Shown: piece by piece, positions 11,010 through 27,490 of the stretch
Numbering within the stretch: the first letter of the stretch is position 1
Layout of the letters: the number at the start of each line of letters is the position of its first letter
Assembly: GCA_016946835.1 (NCBI GenBank)
Contig: JACVTC010000003.1
Span: 1,919,001-1,983,000, forward strand
DNA from: Neocallimastix lanati (nom. inval.)
Taxonomy: Eukaryota > Neocallimastigomycota > Neocallimastigomycetes > Neocallimastigales > Neocallimastigaceae
Direction of reading: 5' to 3'
DNA length: 64,000 nt
The notes under the pieces: generated by a model
Database searches by the model: none
The model's input: the letters and a program-made list of their open reading frames with translations, nothing else
Told to the model about the DNA's origin: nothing
Position numbers and translations under genes: made by a program

Positions 11010-12905
11010 ATTTAATTAATATTTGTAAGACTTCACAAGGGCATTATTATATTGAAGTATAATAATTAATTTTGACTTCGCAATGTTAATCCTAATTTTA
11101 AGATACAAAATTATGATCTTCATTGGTTGCGCTAGCCCTGCTGGCCTGTCTTGCTGTTTCTTCAGCATTGACGCTCTTGGTAGTAGTAGTACGATTCGAT
11201 TTGAACCTATTGAACAAAGACAATTGCTGGCCAATAGCAATAGGTATAATCGATTGGAGAAGTGCCGCTGTAACCACTAAGAACGGAGTATCAGAATAAG
11301 CACCTGATTTCATCTAGCACTTAAATAGATCCTCCCATTCCCTTGTACTGTTATTAATACTTCGACATCCAAGAAGGAAATTAAACACTTTTTCACACAC
11401 ACTAGAATCAATATACACATTATTTTCAATACTATTACTAACATTACTAAAAATACTATTACTAATATTACTATAACTATTATTACTATTACTATTATTA
11501 TTATTACTATTATTACTATTACTATTATCATTATTACTATTAACTATATCATTTGTTAGGTTGCCAAGGTAAAAAGCATTATATAAAAATAAAATTTTAT
11601 CATTAACTTTACTACGAATTGATTGAAAAATGGACAATCAATGACTTATCCATTGTTTATTACTTTTACAACAGGGACAAAAATTAGGACACATTTGATC
11701 TACTATTTTTGCAGCTTTAGCAATTCTAGCATCTAATCTATATCCGCTTCGTGCTCTCAATAGCCAATAGAAACCATATGAAAGATCAGGATATTCATAA
11801 CAAAGTTTAATAAATTTTGATGTTTCTTCGAATTTGTTTTTGTCATAAAACTCAGCTTTTATAGAATTGATTTTCAAATCTCTTTTCCAATAAAAATCCT
11901 TGATTTTATTATCGTTATTACCTCTTTTCTCTAGTTTACGTTTAAGAGTTCTACTTTCTTTTGTCCATGTATATTTTCTAGATTTTGGAATATTATTAAC
12001 TAAATAGGAAATAATACAATTTGAATCTTTCCATTTATCAAAACATTTGACTTGAGACAATGCACACTTAGCTGACAATGGAGGAATATGTAAATCTTTT
12101 GAAATAGAATATACATTAATAAATGATTTGGCTTTTTGTATACCTGCAATCCATCTTAATCCTTTATTAATTAATTTCTGAGTATTATTTGTTCTAGCTT
12201 TATTTGGACCAAGTAAAGGCGCAAAGTAAGAGACTTTACTAAGTACATAAGAGTTAATTATAATCTTCTTAAATGGAATAGGAATTTTGGAATTTGAAAG
12301 AAATTTACTAACAGAAAAGAGAGCCTTAGTAACTTTAGAGTTAAGTAATTTAATAATAGGGTTCAACGATAAGCTTTTATCAAATGGTACACCTAAATAG
12401 GTATAACATTTAGTTATTGGGATTGGTTGACCAGCAAGATAAAAAGTAGGATCTCTTTTATTTTGAAAAAGAGGTGTGTCTGGTCGAATCACCATCGTTG
12501 CACACTTATTAATTCCAAAATTCATCATATTAAATTTAGCCCATTCATTTACCTTCTTAAGCATTTTTTTTTAACTTAGTTCTTGATGGTGCGCATAGAA
12601 CAATATCATCTGCAAAGAGTCCACCACAACATCTAGATTTGCCTAAAGGAATTCCAAGTTCTGAAACATCATTAAAAATGTCATTAATAAAAAGATTGAA
12701 AAGAATTGGTGATAGAGGACAACCTTGTCAAACTCCTTTCATAATATTAAAAGATTCTGAATATTGATCATCAATTTTAACACTGGCTTTGGAAGTCAAA
12801 TATAGATTTTTTATAAATTGAAAACATTTACCTCTAATACCTAAAGCATCTAATTTATATAAAATATTACCTATTGGAACAGATAAAGGAATCAAGCTAT
12901 TTCGA
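11010..12905 (-). pseudogene. LINE-type (non-LTR) retrotransposon reverse transcriptase, 5'-truncated and broken
   Basis: The minus strand begins, without the usual N-terminal RT motifs, near 12905. It passes through KGV-stop-QGCPLSP (an in-frame TGA at 12728-12730 replaces the usual Arg) and then FADDIVLCAP at about 12580-12615, the catalytic YADD-type motif of RT. A frameshift in the T run near 12564-12573 moves the frame. The open piece 12564-11638 then carries FGINKCATMVI and YLGVPF, typical of the RT thumb/connection of LINEs, and ends in a Cys-rich CPNFCPCC zinc motif. The same frame continues through TGA (11638) and TAG (11314) to 11098. The 5' truncation plus stops is typical of dead LINE copies. 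Its partners would be other genomic LINEs; it has no link to the neighbouring genes. Confidence 0.85.
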
Positions 12906-13466
12906 GTTTATCTAATATATTGATAACTTATATCTTATATTTTACAATTTATAAACTTATTTAATAATACTTCAATGATTTTTTTATTTTATAATACACA
13001 ATTTAAATAATAAAAATAAACAAAACATTCGAGAAAAAAACAAAAGAAAAAAAAAATAATAGCACTCTTTTTTTTTTTTTTTTTTTTTTGATATTTATTA
13101 TTTGCAAATAATAAAAAAAAGGAGTTAAAAGTTAATTTTTATACAAAAATATAAATTCGTTTTTTTGTTATTTTTTTTCTGGTATTAATTCATTTAATTT
13201 ATTACCTTTAAGATATTCTTTAAAAAGTTATAAATTATTAATCCTTTTTAATACATAATTAATTATGTTATCTTTTAAATTAATTTATGAACTATTTATA
13301 ATAATTTATGTAATAAATAAAAATTATTAAAAAAAAAATATTTATTTTTTTTTAAATCTAAATTATATATATCATATTTTTTATAAATAGTATTACATAT
13401 GATTTTTAAAATACGATTTATATTGAATTTAACATTTATAAATATTTAATTTCACTTTAAGTAAAT
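12906..13466. other. AT-rich intergenic sequence, nothing recognised
   Basis: Lies between the LINE relic and the 3' end of the Q/G-rich gene. It holds A and T runs, including T at about 13071-13089, and no open frame of interest. Confidence 0.6.
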
Positions 13467-15731
<2,265 letters not shown>

Positions 15732-17073
15732 TATTTATTCCTTTTTTTAAAAAATATATATATATCTTTTACAAGTACCTAAAAATAGAGAATAAATAAA
15801 TAAATAAATAAAAAAAAAAAAAAAAAAAAGGTAGTTAAAAAATTTATGTGAATTAATGCTCTTTATATTTTAGGATAAATTATTATTATAATAGTATAAA
15901 AATTTAATCTTCCATTAATAATACTAATCCATTTTATTATTACAATATGTAAATTTTATTATTTATTATTACAAATTTGTAAATTTTTAAACTAAATAAT
16001 ATTAATTTGCTTTATTAATGTATATATAAACTATTATTTAAACTTTTTTATTATTTTTTTTTATATACATTAAAATAATAAAATTAATTAAAAATTTATT
16101 CATTTTATGATTCCTATCTACTAATTCTCTATTAATATCAAAATATTAATATTATTATATATCATTATATTAACATAATAAATTATTTCGAATATCTATG
16201 CCTCTTTTTTATAATAAAATACTTATTATATTTATAATATATTAAATCATATATTATTTAATATAATATTCATTATTGGATATAATATAATGTATATTAA
16301 TATTATTTTTAAACTTTTTTTTACATTTATTAGCATATTATTTTTCTAAATAAGGGAAAAAATTTTTTTTAAATGTACTAAAATTTATATTATAATATAT
16401 ATATTAATATATTGTTACATTATTATATATTGATAAAACATTCAACAATTAAAATAAAAAGCAATTACAAATAATTAAATGTATAATACAATTTTATTTA
16501 TTTCATAGTATATATGCCCAATAGATAATTTCATCTGTCGATTAAAATAAATATAATTAGCAATATATTATAAATATTTTGATTTTATTATTCAATATTG
16601 TTAAAAAATCTATGAAGATGTCAAACTATCAATTAAATATTCTTTATATTCAAAATATATAATAAATAAATATATCAATATTTTATATATTTAATAAATA
16701 TATTATATTAAATGTTAAAATTAAATTAATGGCCATATCAATTATTTTTTTTATTAAAATAAATAAAAATTAACATTCATATAAAATTTTAATTTTTATA
16801 ATAAATATATAGGGTCTTTTAATAATAGAATAAATAAAATTAATGGTTATATATGATGATTAATAAAAAATTTTGAAATAATCAATAATATATTATATCA
16901 TATATATAATATAGTAAATAATATATTAATATTGTTTTATGATTTATGTTTAATAATTCTCAATTTCTGAAGCAACTAAAATTTCATTAAAGAATTCTTA
17001 TTGAATAAAAAATGATTTTCATTATATTTTAAATCATATATTTATATAAAATTTGTAAGATTATTCTTGTTCT

Positions 17074-17125
<52 letters not shown>

Positions 17126-18277
17126 GATTTTCAATTTTTATGACAGTATTTATATGAAACCATCTATTTTAAAACTTTTTAATAAATAAAACGTGGATAA
17201 ATTTAAAGTTTAGATTATTCAAAAAGTGAAAAATAATGTGTAAATAAAAAGCTCTACTAATTCTTTTATTTGTATAATTTTTGTATATTTACAAAAATAA
17301 TGTAAATATTTTATGTAAATATTTACTATTAAATAAAACATCTTGTATTTTGTAAAATTTATAAATACTTGTCACATTATTGAAACTAAATTATTGAGTT
17401 TAAACAAAAAAAAAGTATTATTAAAAAATTATAAAAAATAAACTAATTTCTTGTCCATATATTATTTTTTTTAATAAAAATTTTATGAATATACATAAAT
17501 ATAGTATAATAATTTTTTAAATGTTTTATTATTATAGAATGTAGAAACCATTTAAAAAAATAATATGTTTTTAATAATCACTTTTAATATACAATATTTT
17601 AAATAATTAAAAATAGTATTAACATTTCTATTCAATGCAATCTTTATTATGAAATATAAAAAAATATTAATAATAAAAATCAACAATCAATAAGGGAAAT
17701 TTATTAATATTATTAATAATATTAATAATTCTAGCTATTTTATTATTATTAGTTATATTTATAATTAATGCTATTGTATATCACTGTAGTAAATTATAGG
17801 GTATAAAAATTAAATAGAATGACAATTAAATCTATAATTATATTATCTATTATATAATCTTAAATATATAATCCTTAAAATAATATTATTCTATAATTAT
17901 TAATATAAAAGTTTATATTTAATAGAATAATTATAAATCTGAATTATATATTGGAAAGAGGCCAAGAAAGTAGTAAAAAAATTTCTAAATTAATAACAAT
18001 ATTATTAATAGTTATTCTATTATTTAATAAAAGAATAATTTGTTTTTATTATTTTTCATCTTTATTATACCTTAAAATATAGACTTATATAATTATAAAA
18101 TAAACTTTAATAAAAAAAAAAAATATTAATCATATCTTTTTTTTTTGATCAAAAACATTTATTATATTAATAATTAGTGGTAAATATTTTTTCCTTATTA
18201 TCTAATTTATAATTTATTATTGAATATTTAATTAATGTTTTATATTAAACTTTATTTTTCAAAATATTAAAGTTTAA

Positions 18278-18321
<44 letters not shown>

Positions 18322-19195
18322 TATGAAATTAAATATGAACAAGGTTCAATTTATAAAGAACTTTTAAGTATTACTATTTCTGAGGCAAATTAAAAAAAAA
18401 AAAAAAAAAATAGAAAATTAGATATAAGCCACTATAAAGTTTTCATATTTTAATATAAATTTCAATATATAAATTTTTTTAAGCATTTTAATTTTTTTTT
18501 TACATTAATTCCAACTCTTGATTTTTGAAATTTTTATATATAAGATTATATTAAACTATAAATTTTAATAATTATTTTTTTTTTTTTTTTTACGAAGTTA
18601 TTATCAATATATAAGTATTTACATGTTAATATCAATAACAATGCTATTATAACTTAATAATTAAAACATAAACAAATTTTTTTTTTTTTTTTGGTTTTAT
18701 ATAATATTATAAATTAATAATTTATTAGTATAATATATAATTTAATAAGTTTAAATTCTTAACAATTACATTAAGGAACTTTTATTATTTTTTTTATTTG
18801 CTTTTTTTATTTATTTATTTATTATTGTATCAAATAATAATATTATTCATTACATTAATACTGTGTAGAATGAATGAAATACGCATATAAATTATATAAT
18901 ATTAAAGAATATCAATTTATTATATTCATAAATAATAAAAAAAGAAAAAAAAAATAATAATAATAAAAATAGAAATAAAAAAATAATTTTTATTTTATCA
19001 TCATTATCTTTATTATTATTATTATTATTATTTATGAAAATAATAATTTTTTATATTTATATATATATAATATAATATATATATTTAAAAATAAAAATAA
19101 TAAAAAATTAAAGAAAAGCCAATTCTATAAAAATATTGGTTTTTTCATAATTTTATATTTCATATTATTTATTATTTTATTTTTATTGATTTCTT

Positions 19196-19227
<32 letters not shown>

Positions 19228-19336
19228 TATTTTTATAACTTCCATAATATAATTAAAGTGTAATTTTTTTTCTTTTATTAATAATTAATCATTATTTGAT
19301 TAATTATTTTTTTTTCTTTTCTTTTTATTTAACCTT
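15732..19336. other. AT-rich intergenic sequence, nothing recognised
   Basis: About 3.6 kb of nearly pure A/T. It includes a (TTTA)n microsatellite at about 17078-17125, an A run at 18281-18319 and T runs near 19196-19224. No protein-like frame, RNA gene or transposon piece is visible. The promoters of the Q/G-rich gene would lie in its left part, since that gene reads leftward. Confidence 0.6.
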
Positions 19337-21353
19337 TTAAATAATACCACACCAATCACCATTTTCAACACTCCATGTTTTACCATTGGAAGAAGTATAG
19401 TAAACTGTAGTAGCATAAACACAACATGGATAGCCTCTTTCTAAAGACCAACATTCTTCTTCTTTTTCAGATGGTTTTTGTTCTTCCTTAACAATTAAAC
19501 ACCAGTAATCACCTTCAACACCCCAATCACCTGAGGAATCGGAAGTATATACTGTGGTATTTGGATCAGAACAACAATGATAGCCGGTATTATTACAACC
19601 ACCAAGATGTTCTTCCATTTCAACCTTTGTAGATTCTAAACTTGGAAGAGAGAATTTACCACCTTCAAGATAATCTTTAGCAAAAGAACAATCAATATTG
19701 TATTTTGTACAAGCATATCTGAATCTTTCAATAATCCAACGTTTAAGACCATAAATTTCATCAGTACTATATGATTTATTATTAGAATATTTCTTCAATA
19801 CATAGTTATGGAATTCAGCATTTTTAACATGATCAGTAACAGTAAAACCATTTTCAATTTTGTAATCTGGACGTACAAAATGGCCTGGACGTTCAGTAGT
19901 TTCTTTTTCTGGTGTTCTGTCTTCTAGAATATATGGATATAAATATTTCATAAGTTCATCAATACGTGGGAAAAGTTTAACTGGATTAAAGCCATTAATC
20001 ACAAATTTTTTTATATTATTTACAAGTTCTTTATGTGTATTACTTAAACCAAGAGTTTTATAAAGTGGATAATCCATTTCAACAGATTCACTAACGAATG
20101 AAAGGGATGGATTTGGTGCTCTGTAAGCTCCAAAATCACTATCAAAATCATACAATAAATTTATCCATTTTCCATTATTATTGAAAAGATATTGATTATG
20201 ATAATTTGTGATATGATCCCATGAACCTGTTAAATATTTAAAAGCTTGCCATTTAATATATAAATCGGTATCAAAGAATTTAGATAATTCTCTAGTATCT
20301 TTGGCCTTTTCCATTTTATTTATGAAATTAGTAAAATCTTCGTCCACAACTTCAGTTTCATCATTTTGACAATTGAAATAGTCACTTGATCCATAACTTT
20401 TATCGCATTTATAAAGAGATGTGGTATTGGCAATACCATAGTTAGCTTCAACCCATTGTGGCTTGTAGGCATCACGAAGTAAATATAATCCCATATTGTC
20501 ATCATTAATATAAACTAAAGTATAGGAAGCTTGAAGAGAAGGTAAACCAAGAATATTACATAAATCATAACCAATTTTCGAACGAAGGAAACTAGGATCA
20601 ACTACTTCAGAACGTAATCTAAGTTGTTGTCTACCAAATAAATCACCATTATTAATTTTAATGTTATATTGTTGTTTTTCAAATATTTTAGTATATTTAC
20701 CACCAATGGATAATTTAATTGAATCCTTTGTAGTTGTTTTTCTATTATAATAAATTTAAAAAAAAAAAGTTAATATATATATTATGAACTAATATTATTA
20801 CTATTAATATCACACAAGGATATAAATATTATTTAATGCTTTAATTATCATTTAAATATATATATAATATTTACTTATTAAGAATAAAATCAAGCGATGC
20901 ATTTTTTTCTTCAAAACTTGGAATTGGAGAAAATGAATGCTTTTGTGAGAAAATTTGATTCATTGGAATAGAACTAGCTATGTTAATTATACTTTTGAAG
21001 TCATCATAACCAAGTTCTGGGCTATTAACTAATTCTAATTGTTTTCCTTTTAATTTTTTAGTATCAATATATTTCCTAGAAACTAATGCAGACATTATAT
21101 CAGTATAATTGACCCATGGAGCTTTATAACAATCTTCGTTATCATTTTCAATTAAAGGACTATTATCGTATAAACATTTGTAGGTTAATTGAAAACGATC
21201 ATAACTTTCTTTTGAAAGATTAATACGAATTGTTGGCATATTAAATTCAGTTAATCTAAATATTTCAGCTCTTTTAACACCTTTAAAGAAGTCTGCAGCC
21301 TTAGCAAAGCCTATACTAAATACTGAAGCAAATAAATAGGTTTGGAATTTCAT
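19337..21353 (-). CDS. Secreted CotH-like protein with two C-terminal fungal dockerins, two exons
   Basis: Exon 1 (21353-20875) and exon 2 (20741-19337) join across a 133-nt intron (GTAAAT donor, ATAATAG acceptor), giving 627 residues and a continuous frame LDFILN-K-KTTTKDSIK. Residues 1-19 are a signal peptide (MKFQTYLFASVFSIGFAKA). The body is a CotH domain: RLRSEVVDPSFLRSKIGYDL, SWDHITNYHNQYLF, and DFDSDFG (residues 358-364), which matches the metal-binding Asp motif of CotH kinase-like proteins. The two Cys-rich modules at about 541-577 and 590-627 end in WGVEGDYWC and WSVENGDWC, the pattern of the 40-residue fungal dockerin. They are joined by a Glu/Lys/Pro linker. Dockerins attach proteins to the cellulosome outside the cell; the CotH part may act on or bind cell-surface or secreted proteins. 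Its substrate is unknown. Confidence 0.93.
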
Positions 21354-24300
21354 TTTTTTTTAATTCTATGTAAATTTATTATATAATTTATTTATATATT
21401 AATTTGATAATAATTATTTAATTATTTAATTATTTAGTTATTTAGTTATTATTATTATTCAATTTTTGTTTTAATATTAATAATAATATTTTTGACTTAA
21501 TTTTTTTTTTTTAATTTATTATTATTTTTTTTCTTTGATTTCTTTTCTTAATCCTTATTTTTTATGTATTATTAGAATATTTTTTAATTATTTATTAAAT
21601 ATGTCAAATATTTAATTTTTGTTTAAGTATTTTTTTATTTTTTTTTTTTTTGGCTTGGTTTAGTTTTATTATTTTTTACTTATATTAATAAAACTATTAT
21701 TATTATCCTGTAATAATAATTTTTTTAATTTTGTAAGTAAATTTTTTTCTCCACTTTTTTTTTTTTTTTTTTTTTTTTTTTTGTTTTTTAAAAAAAAAGA
21801 AATCTTTTTTTTTTATGGAAATTTGAAAGGTGTTACTGCGTTTTTCTCTTTATATATAAATTTTTAAAATATTTTAGATATTGTAATATTTTAGTAGTTA
21901 ATATTAAGGATGATATTATGTATATTATTATTTCTTTAATGAGAATTTATTAATTATTTAAATTTATATTAAAAAAAGTTTAATTATTAATAAAAAAATT
22001 ACCTTATTAATTATTTTTTATTAATATGAGGTTAATCATTAATCTTATTTAATATAAATTTAATTTTTTATTTAATAAACTTTTAATATTTGATTAAATT
22101 AATATAATTTCATAATTCATTCTATATTATGTATATATTATGTATGCATATTTATATATATATATATTTTTTATATTTTTTTTTGATATTATTTTACAAA
22201 AATGTTTCTTATTAAATCAAATTTATTATAATATCATATTATTGATTTTAATTAATTTTTTATTTATTACTCATTTTTAATTTCATAAACTATGACTACA
22301 GGAAAATATTATAATATTCTATTAATAAGCATTATATATAACTACATTTGTACTTAATTATAATTTTATTAATTATATTTTTATTTAATTATATTTATTC
22401 ATTTATTTATCTACATATTTTTTATTTATTGATTATTTTTTAATTATTCTTATTTCATAATACTAATTAATTTAATATTTTTATAAAATTAATTAATTAT
22501 GCTTGTATAAAGTACTACATATGCAAAATATTATTTATTAGTAAGTTTTATTTGTACTACTTTATGATATTTTATATTATTTTTATTTTTTTTTTTTGGA
22601 AATAATATAAAATTTATCAACTTTACTTATTATTGATATTTTTTTTTTGTTTTTATCTCTTTAAAATGAGATAACATATAATTTATTTGATATATTTATT
22701 ATATATATAAACTCCACAGAAACATTATATATAATAAAAAATTATTAAAAATAAATAAATATATATATAAATATATATATTATTATATTATTATTATTGG
22801 CTTTTTTTTCTAATAAATTTATTTTATAATTAAAAATAATATTAAATTATTAATAGAGAATTCACACTTGATGTGAATTTTTTTAATATTTATTGTTTTC
22901 TTTATTTTGTAATATATTTAAATATTTCATCTTTTTTTTTTTCTTAAATTTATTATTATTATTATAAGTATATTAAAATTCTAATTCAGCAAGTCTCTTT
23001 TTTTAAAAAATAAATAAATAAAAATATTTATAAAATTCTTAATATTTACATGTTATTAGTAAATTTTAAATATAAAAAAAAATATAATAAAAAATTATTA
23101 TCATAAGTTTCAAAATAATAATATATATTAATATATATAATGTCTCATTTAACAAAAATTATTAATTATTTCTAATTTATATATATGATTTTTTTATAAT
23201 AAATTGTATGTCAAAAGCATTATTAAATATAAAATACTATTGATTTACAAAGGATTATGAAATAATAATAGTATAATAAAAATAAAATATATAATATTAA
23301 TATCTGAAATAAAAAAATAATAATAATTATAATAATTATATATTCAATTCATATTAAATATTTGTTAATAATTATACAATATATTAGTATATTTTATTAA
23401 ATTTTTTTTTTTATAAAAAATTCTAATTATTTAATATATTAGTACATTTATTATATTAAAATATAAATTTTTTTTTTTTAATTTATTTTTTTAAAAATTC
23501 TAATATTAAATATGGCATATTTAAAACATATACATTGATCGTTTAATTAAAAAAAAAAAAAAAAACTTGAAACACAAAAAAAATTTTTTTTCATTATTTC
23601 TATAAAACCTTATTTCTTATTATTTAAAATTATGGTTCAAATTTTAATATTCTTTAATTTTTTCAAAAAATATGATAACATTATCACTTTTAATGAAAAA
23701 TATATTAAATTAAATTAAATATTTTTCATAAAAACGATAACATTATGATATTCTGAAACATATTATGAGTTTTATGACTCAATAATTTTCTGTATTAATA
23801 TTAAATCTTATTATTATTTAAAATAATTAAAATATTATATTTGTGATAATTAATGATATAATTTCAAAAGCTTGAGAATCAACTAAATATCTTTTTTTTT
23901 ATAATAAATATAATATTCATTAAATATTTATATGAATGTATAAATAATAATTAATGAAACTGTAATTATTCTTTCTCATGATATTTTTATTTAAAAATTA
24001 TTTTAATGAAAAATATAATAATACTACATGATTTAATTTAATGTTAATTTAAATATATTATTAATAAAGATATTAACACTTTAAATAATTATGACATTAT
24101 ACATTGTTTTTCTAAGTTCATAATCTTTTTTAACATAAAAATATTAAATAAATAAATAAATAAAAAAAGACAATATTATTATTTAATTTATCATAGAGAT
24201 TCTATATAATTTAATACCTTATTTTAATTGATTAATAAAAAACTATATAAATTAAATTAAAATAAAAACAATAAAAATACAATTAAAAAATAAAAATTAA

Positions 24301-26595
24301 ATTAAAAAACGATAAAATATCTGAACAATATATAATAGGATAATATTATTTATTTTCATTAAAATAGACTTTTAGAAGTAATAGTAACTAATGGTATATT
24401 TTATAAAAGAATAATATATATTTAATATTGAATATAATATTTAAATTTCAAAAAGCATATAGAAATTAAAAAGTAATCCCTTATTTTCTTTTTTTTTTAT
24501 TTTAATTTGTTTATATAGTTTGTTATTTAAATATATTTTATATTTTAATGTTTTCTCCAAAAAAAAAAATAAAATAAAATAAAAAAAAATAAAAAATAAA
24601 AAAAGAAATAAAAAATAAAAAATAAGAAAAAAAAAAATTAAAATTAAGATTTATATTAAATATTTATGGAATATTAATTACATAAATAAAAAAGTATAAA
24701 TAATTATTTTTCCATAAATTAAAGTGATAATGAGAAAATGATATTGTGATTATTATTTCCCCTTTTTATACATACATATTTGTTAATAAAATAAAATAAT
24801 ATCTTAATATATATATATCATTCTTTATTAAATATCATTTTGAAAAAATTTTTTTTAAAAAAAATATATATATATATATATAATTTACATACATACATAT
24901 ATATATATGTAAATTATTTATTTTATTTTTGGAATAGAATTCCTTAATTGTAAGATATATAATTTATAATTTTAAAAAAGTATTTACTTTTTTTCAAAAA
25001 AATAAATATATATAAATTTTTTTTCCCTTATATATATACATTATTTTTATATACTATTTTAAATATTAATACTTTACTATTAAATATTATTCTTGTTATA
25101 TCTTTTTATTTATTTATTTATTTTTGACATTCACGTTAGAAAATAATACTTACAAAAAAAAGACATATATTATTAATATATTTTAATATATTCGATTACT
25201 CGGTATGAAGTAAATTTATATATATAGTGATTTTGAAACATAAAGTTTACTATAAAGTCTTATAAATTGATATATATATATATATATTATTTAATTTTAA
25301 TAATGTATATTAATAATTACAAGAAAAAAAAAAAAAAACTATTATTACTACTTTATATAGGAGAATAAATTTAATTTTTATACATAAATATATATTACCA
25401 AAATAAATAAATTAATAAATAAATATTCAAGAATAGAATAATAATAATGAATATTATAAAAAGTTTTTTTTTTTTAATTTATATTATTAATTATTAAAAT
25501 AATATTTTACATTTAATATAAAGATTAATATATAAAAATACTTAATAATAAATATATATTATTTTCTACCTTTTAAATATGAAAATAAGTCAATAATGCA
25601 TCCCAAATAATTTATAAATAAACTTTAAAAAAAATTAAACATACTCATTAAAAAAAAAATAATAATAATAATAATACTCTTAAAAAAAAAATTAGTAATA
25701 CTACTTTATAAAAAAAAAATTAAAAATAGACTAATATGTTATGATAAATAATATTAATAATAATAATAATTAAAACAAAAAATAAACAATATATTTTTTT
25801 TTTAATTTATATTTTATGGTAAAATATGGAGAAAGTTTAAATCTAATTTTCTATAAATGCATTTAACTAAAAAAAATAATAAAATAAAATAAAAGGAACA
25901 TTTTTGATATAATTATTTTTTAACTTTGTTAATATTATTATTAAAATAATTATAGAAAGGAATAAATAATAATAAAAATTAACAAAATTAGTAGTACCAA
26001 AAAATTTTTTGATATATTCTTATTATTATTATTTTTTTATAACTATTATTATTAAGTAAAATCAAATAAAAATTATATTCTCTATCTTGTAATATTTAAC
26101 TTAAAATAATAATTATAGTTATCATTACTATTATTTAATTTATAGTTATCATCACCTATTACTTAATTTATAGTTATTATTACCATTATTTAATTAATTT
26201 ATAGTTACCATTCCTATTATTTAATTGATATTATATATATTATTAGTAATAGTAGTAGTGATGATAGTGGTAATACAATTATTATTTTTGTGTTATAATT
26301 AAATATAAATAAATATAAATAAATAAATTTTATTAAACAATAGAAAACTATAAATTTGTGAAATATATGATAGCCTTGGTTCGGTATCTCTTACTGGGAG
26401 AAGTTATATTTATTATTTATGTAATTTATTAATATAAATATAATTTTATTTATTCATTTATTAAAGATTTATTTATTTATTTATTTTATAATTTAAATTT
26501 ATTTAATTAAATACTAAATATTATAAATTTTTTAATATTACTAAACTAATTATATTAATAAGAATATATTTTAATTTGGCAATTCACTATTTATT
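21354..26595. other. AT-rich intergenic sequence, nothing recognised
   Basis: About 5.2 kb, including the upstream region of the CotH gene. It holds many A/T runs. A degenerate tandem array at about 26105-26225 repeats a unit near ATTTATAGTTATCATYACCTATTA about four times. No coding frame, RNA gene or recognisable transposon is seen. Confidence 0.55.
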
Positions 26596-26599
26596 AAAA

Positions 26600-26642
26600 T
26601 TTTGCGAAATGAAACTTTTCCGAAATGAACTTTTGCGAAATG
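26600..26642. repeat. Three direct repeats of TTTTSCGAAATG
   Basis: The 12-mer TTTT(G/C)CGAAATG occurs at 26600-26611, 26616-26627 and 26631-26642, spaced 15-16 bp, in otherwise G/C-poor DNA. It lies about 100 bp before an old LTR. Function unknown; a protein-binding array or the edge of an unrecognised element are both possible. Confidence 0.6.
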
Positions 26643-26725
26643 CCACACACCCCATATTCACATAACATAAAATTTATGTTATAAATTTTATATTTACATT
26701 AATTTTATGTATTTTATAGAATTTA

Positions 26726-27082
26726 TGATGTTACATAAATTTATATGATATTAATTATTAAATATTAAATTTATATCTTTTTGATAATAATTATTTTATT
26801 TTATTTTATTTCAATATGTATTATTATAATTATAATAATTATAATACTTTAATTCATATAAAATTTATATAGTTCTATATATTAGAATATATAATTAATA
26901 TATTACCTATTTCTTATAAATAGATTAGATTATTTATATTAGAAATAGAGGACTCTCTTGTAAAATTTTAGGAATTAGAATTATTATTTTAATTGTACGA
27001 ATATTATAATTTTATTAATAAAATTTATTAAACAATATTTAAAACCCACTGCTTATAAATTATTGCACATAAAAGTCTATCA
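26726..27082. mobile_element. Older, 5'-diverged LTR directly beside the younger LTR element
   Basis: From about 26745 to 27082 the sequence matches the 382-bp LTRs at 27087 and 29983 with a few differences, and it ends in the same TATCA. The first 50 or so bases of the LTR do not align, so the left edge (26726 or 26745) is uncertain. Only four bases (TATA) separate it from the next LTR. It is probably a solo LTR of the same family. Confidence 0.75.
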
Positions 27083-27086
27083 TATA

Positions 27087-27468
27087 TGATATAAAACAAA
27101 TATGTGTAGTAACATATTTGTATATTTAATAATAATTATTAAATATTAAATTTATATCTTTTTGATAATAATTATTTTATTTTATTTTATTTCAATATGT
27201 ATTATTATAATTATAATAATTATAATACTTTAATTTATATAAAATTTATATATTTCTATATATTAGAATATATAATTAATATATTACCTATTTCTTATAA
27301 ATTAAATTATTTATATTAGAAATAGAGAACTCTCTTGTAAAATTTTAGGAATTAGAATTATTATTTTAATTGTACGAATATTATAATTTTATTAATAAAA
27401 TTTACTAAACTACCATTATTTAAAACCCACTGCTTATAAATTATTGCACATAAAAGTCCCGCATATCA
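27087..27468 (+). repeat. 5' LTR (382 bp)
   Basis: Starts TGATATAAAAC and ends CCCGCATATCA. Compared with the 3' LTR I see two substitutions, one in the TTTTATT tract and one in ACTTTAAT(T/C)TATA. Confidence 0.9.
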
Positions 27469-27473
27469 AAAAT

Positions 27474-27490
27474 TGGTGGAGATATCGGGG
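27474..27490 (+). other. Putative tRNA primer-binding site of the LTR element
   Basis: TGGTGGAGATATCGGGG begins with TGG, complementary to a tRNA 3' CCA end, five bases past the LTR. The tRNA was not identified. Confidence 0.5.

Noticed and set aside
26370-26405. Small patch with GGTTCGGTATCTC as a tRNA T-arm
   Set aside because: Surroundings are A/T only and no other tRNA arms are present.
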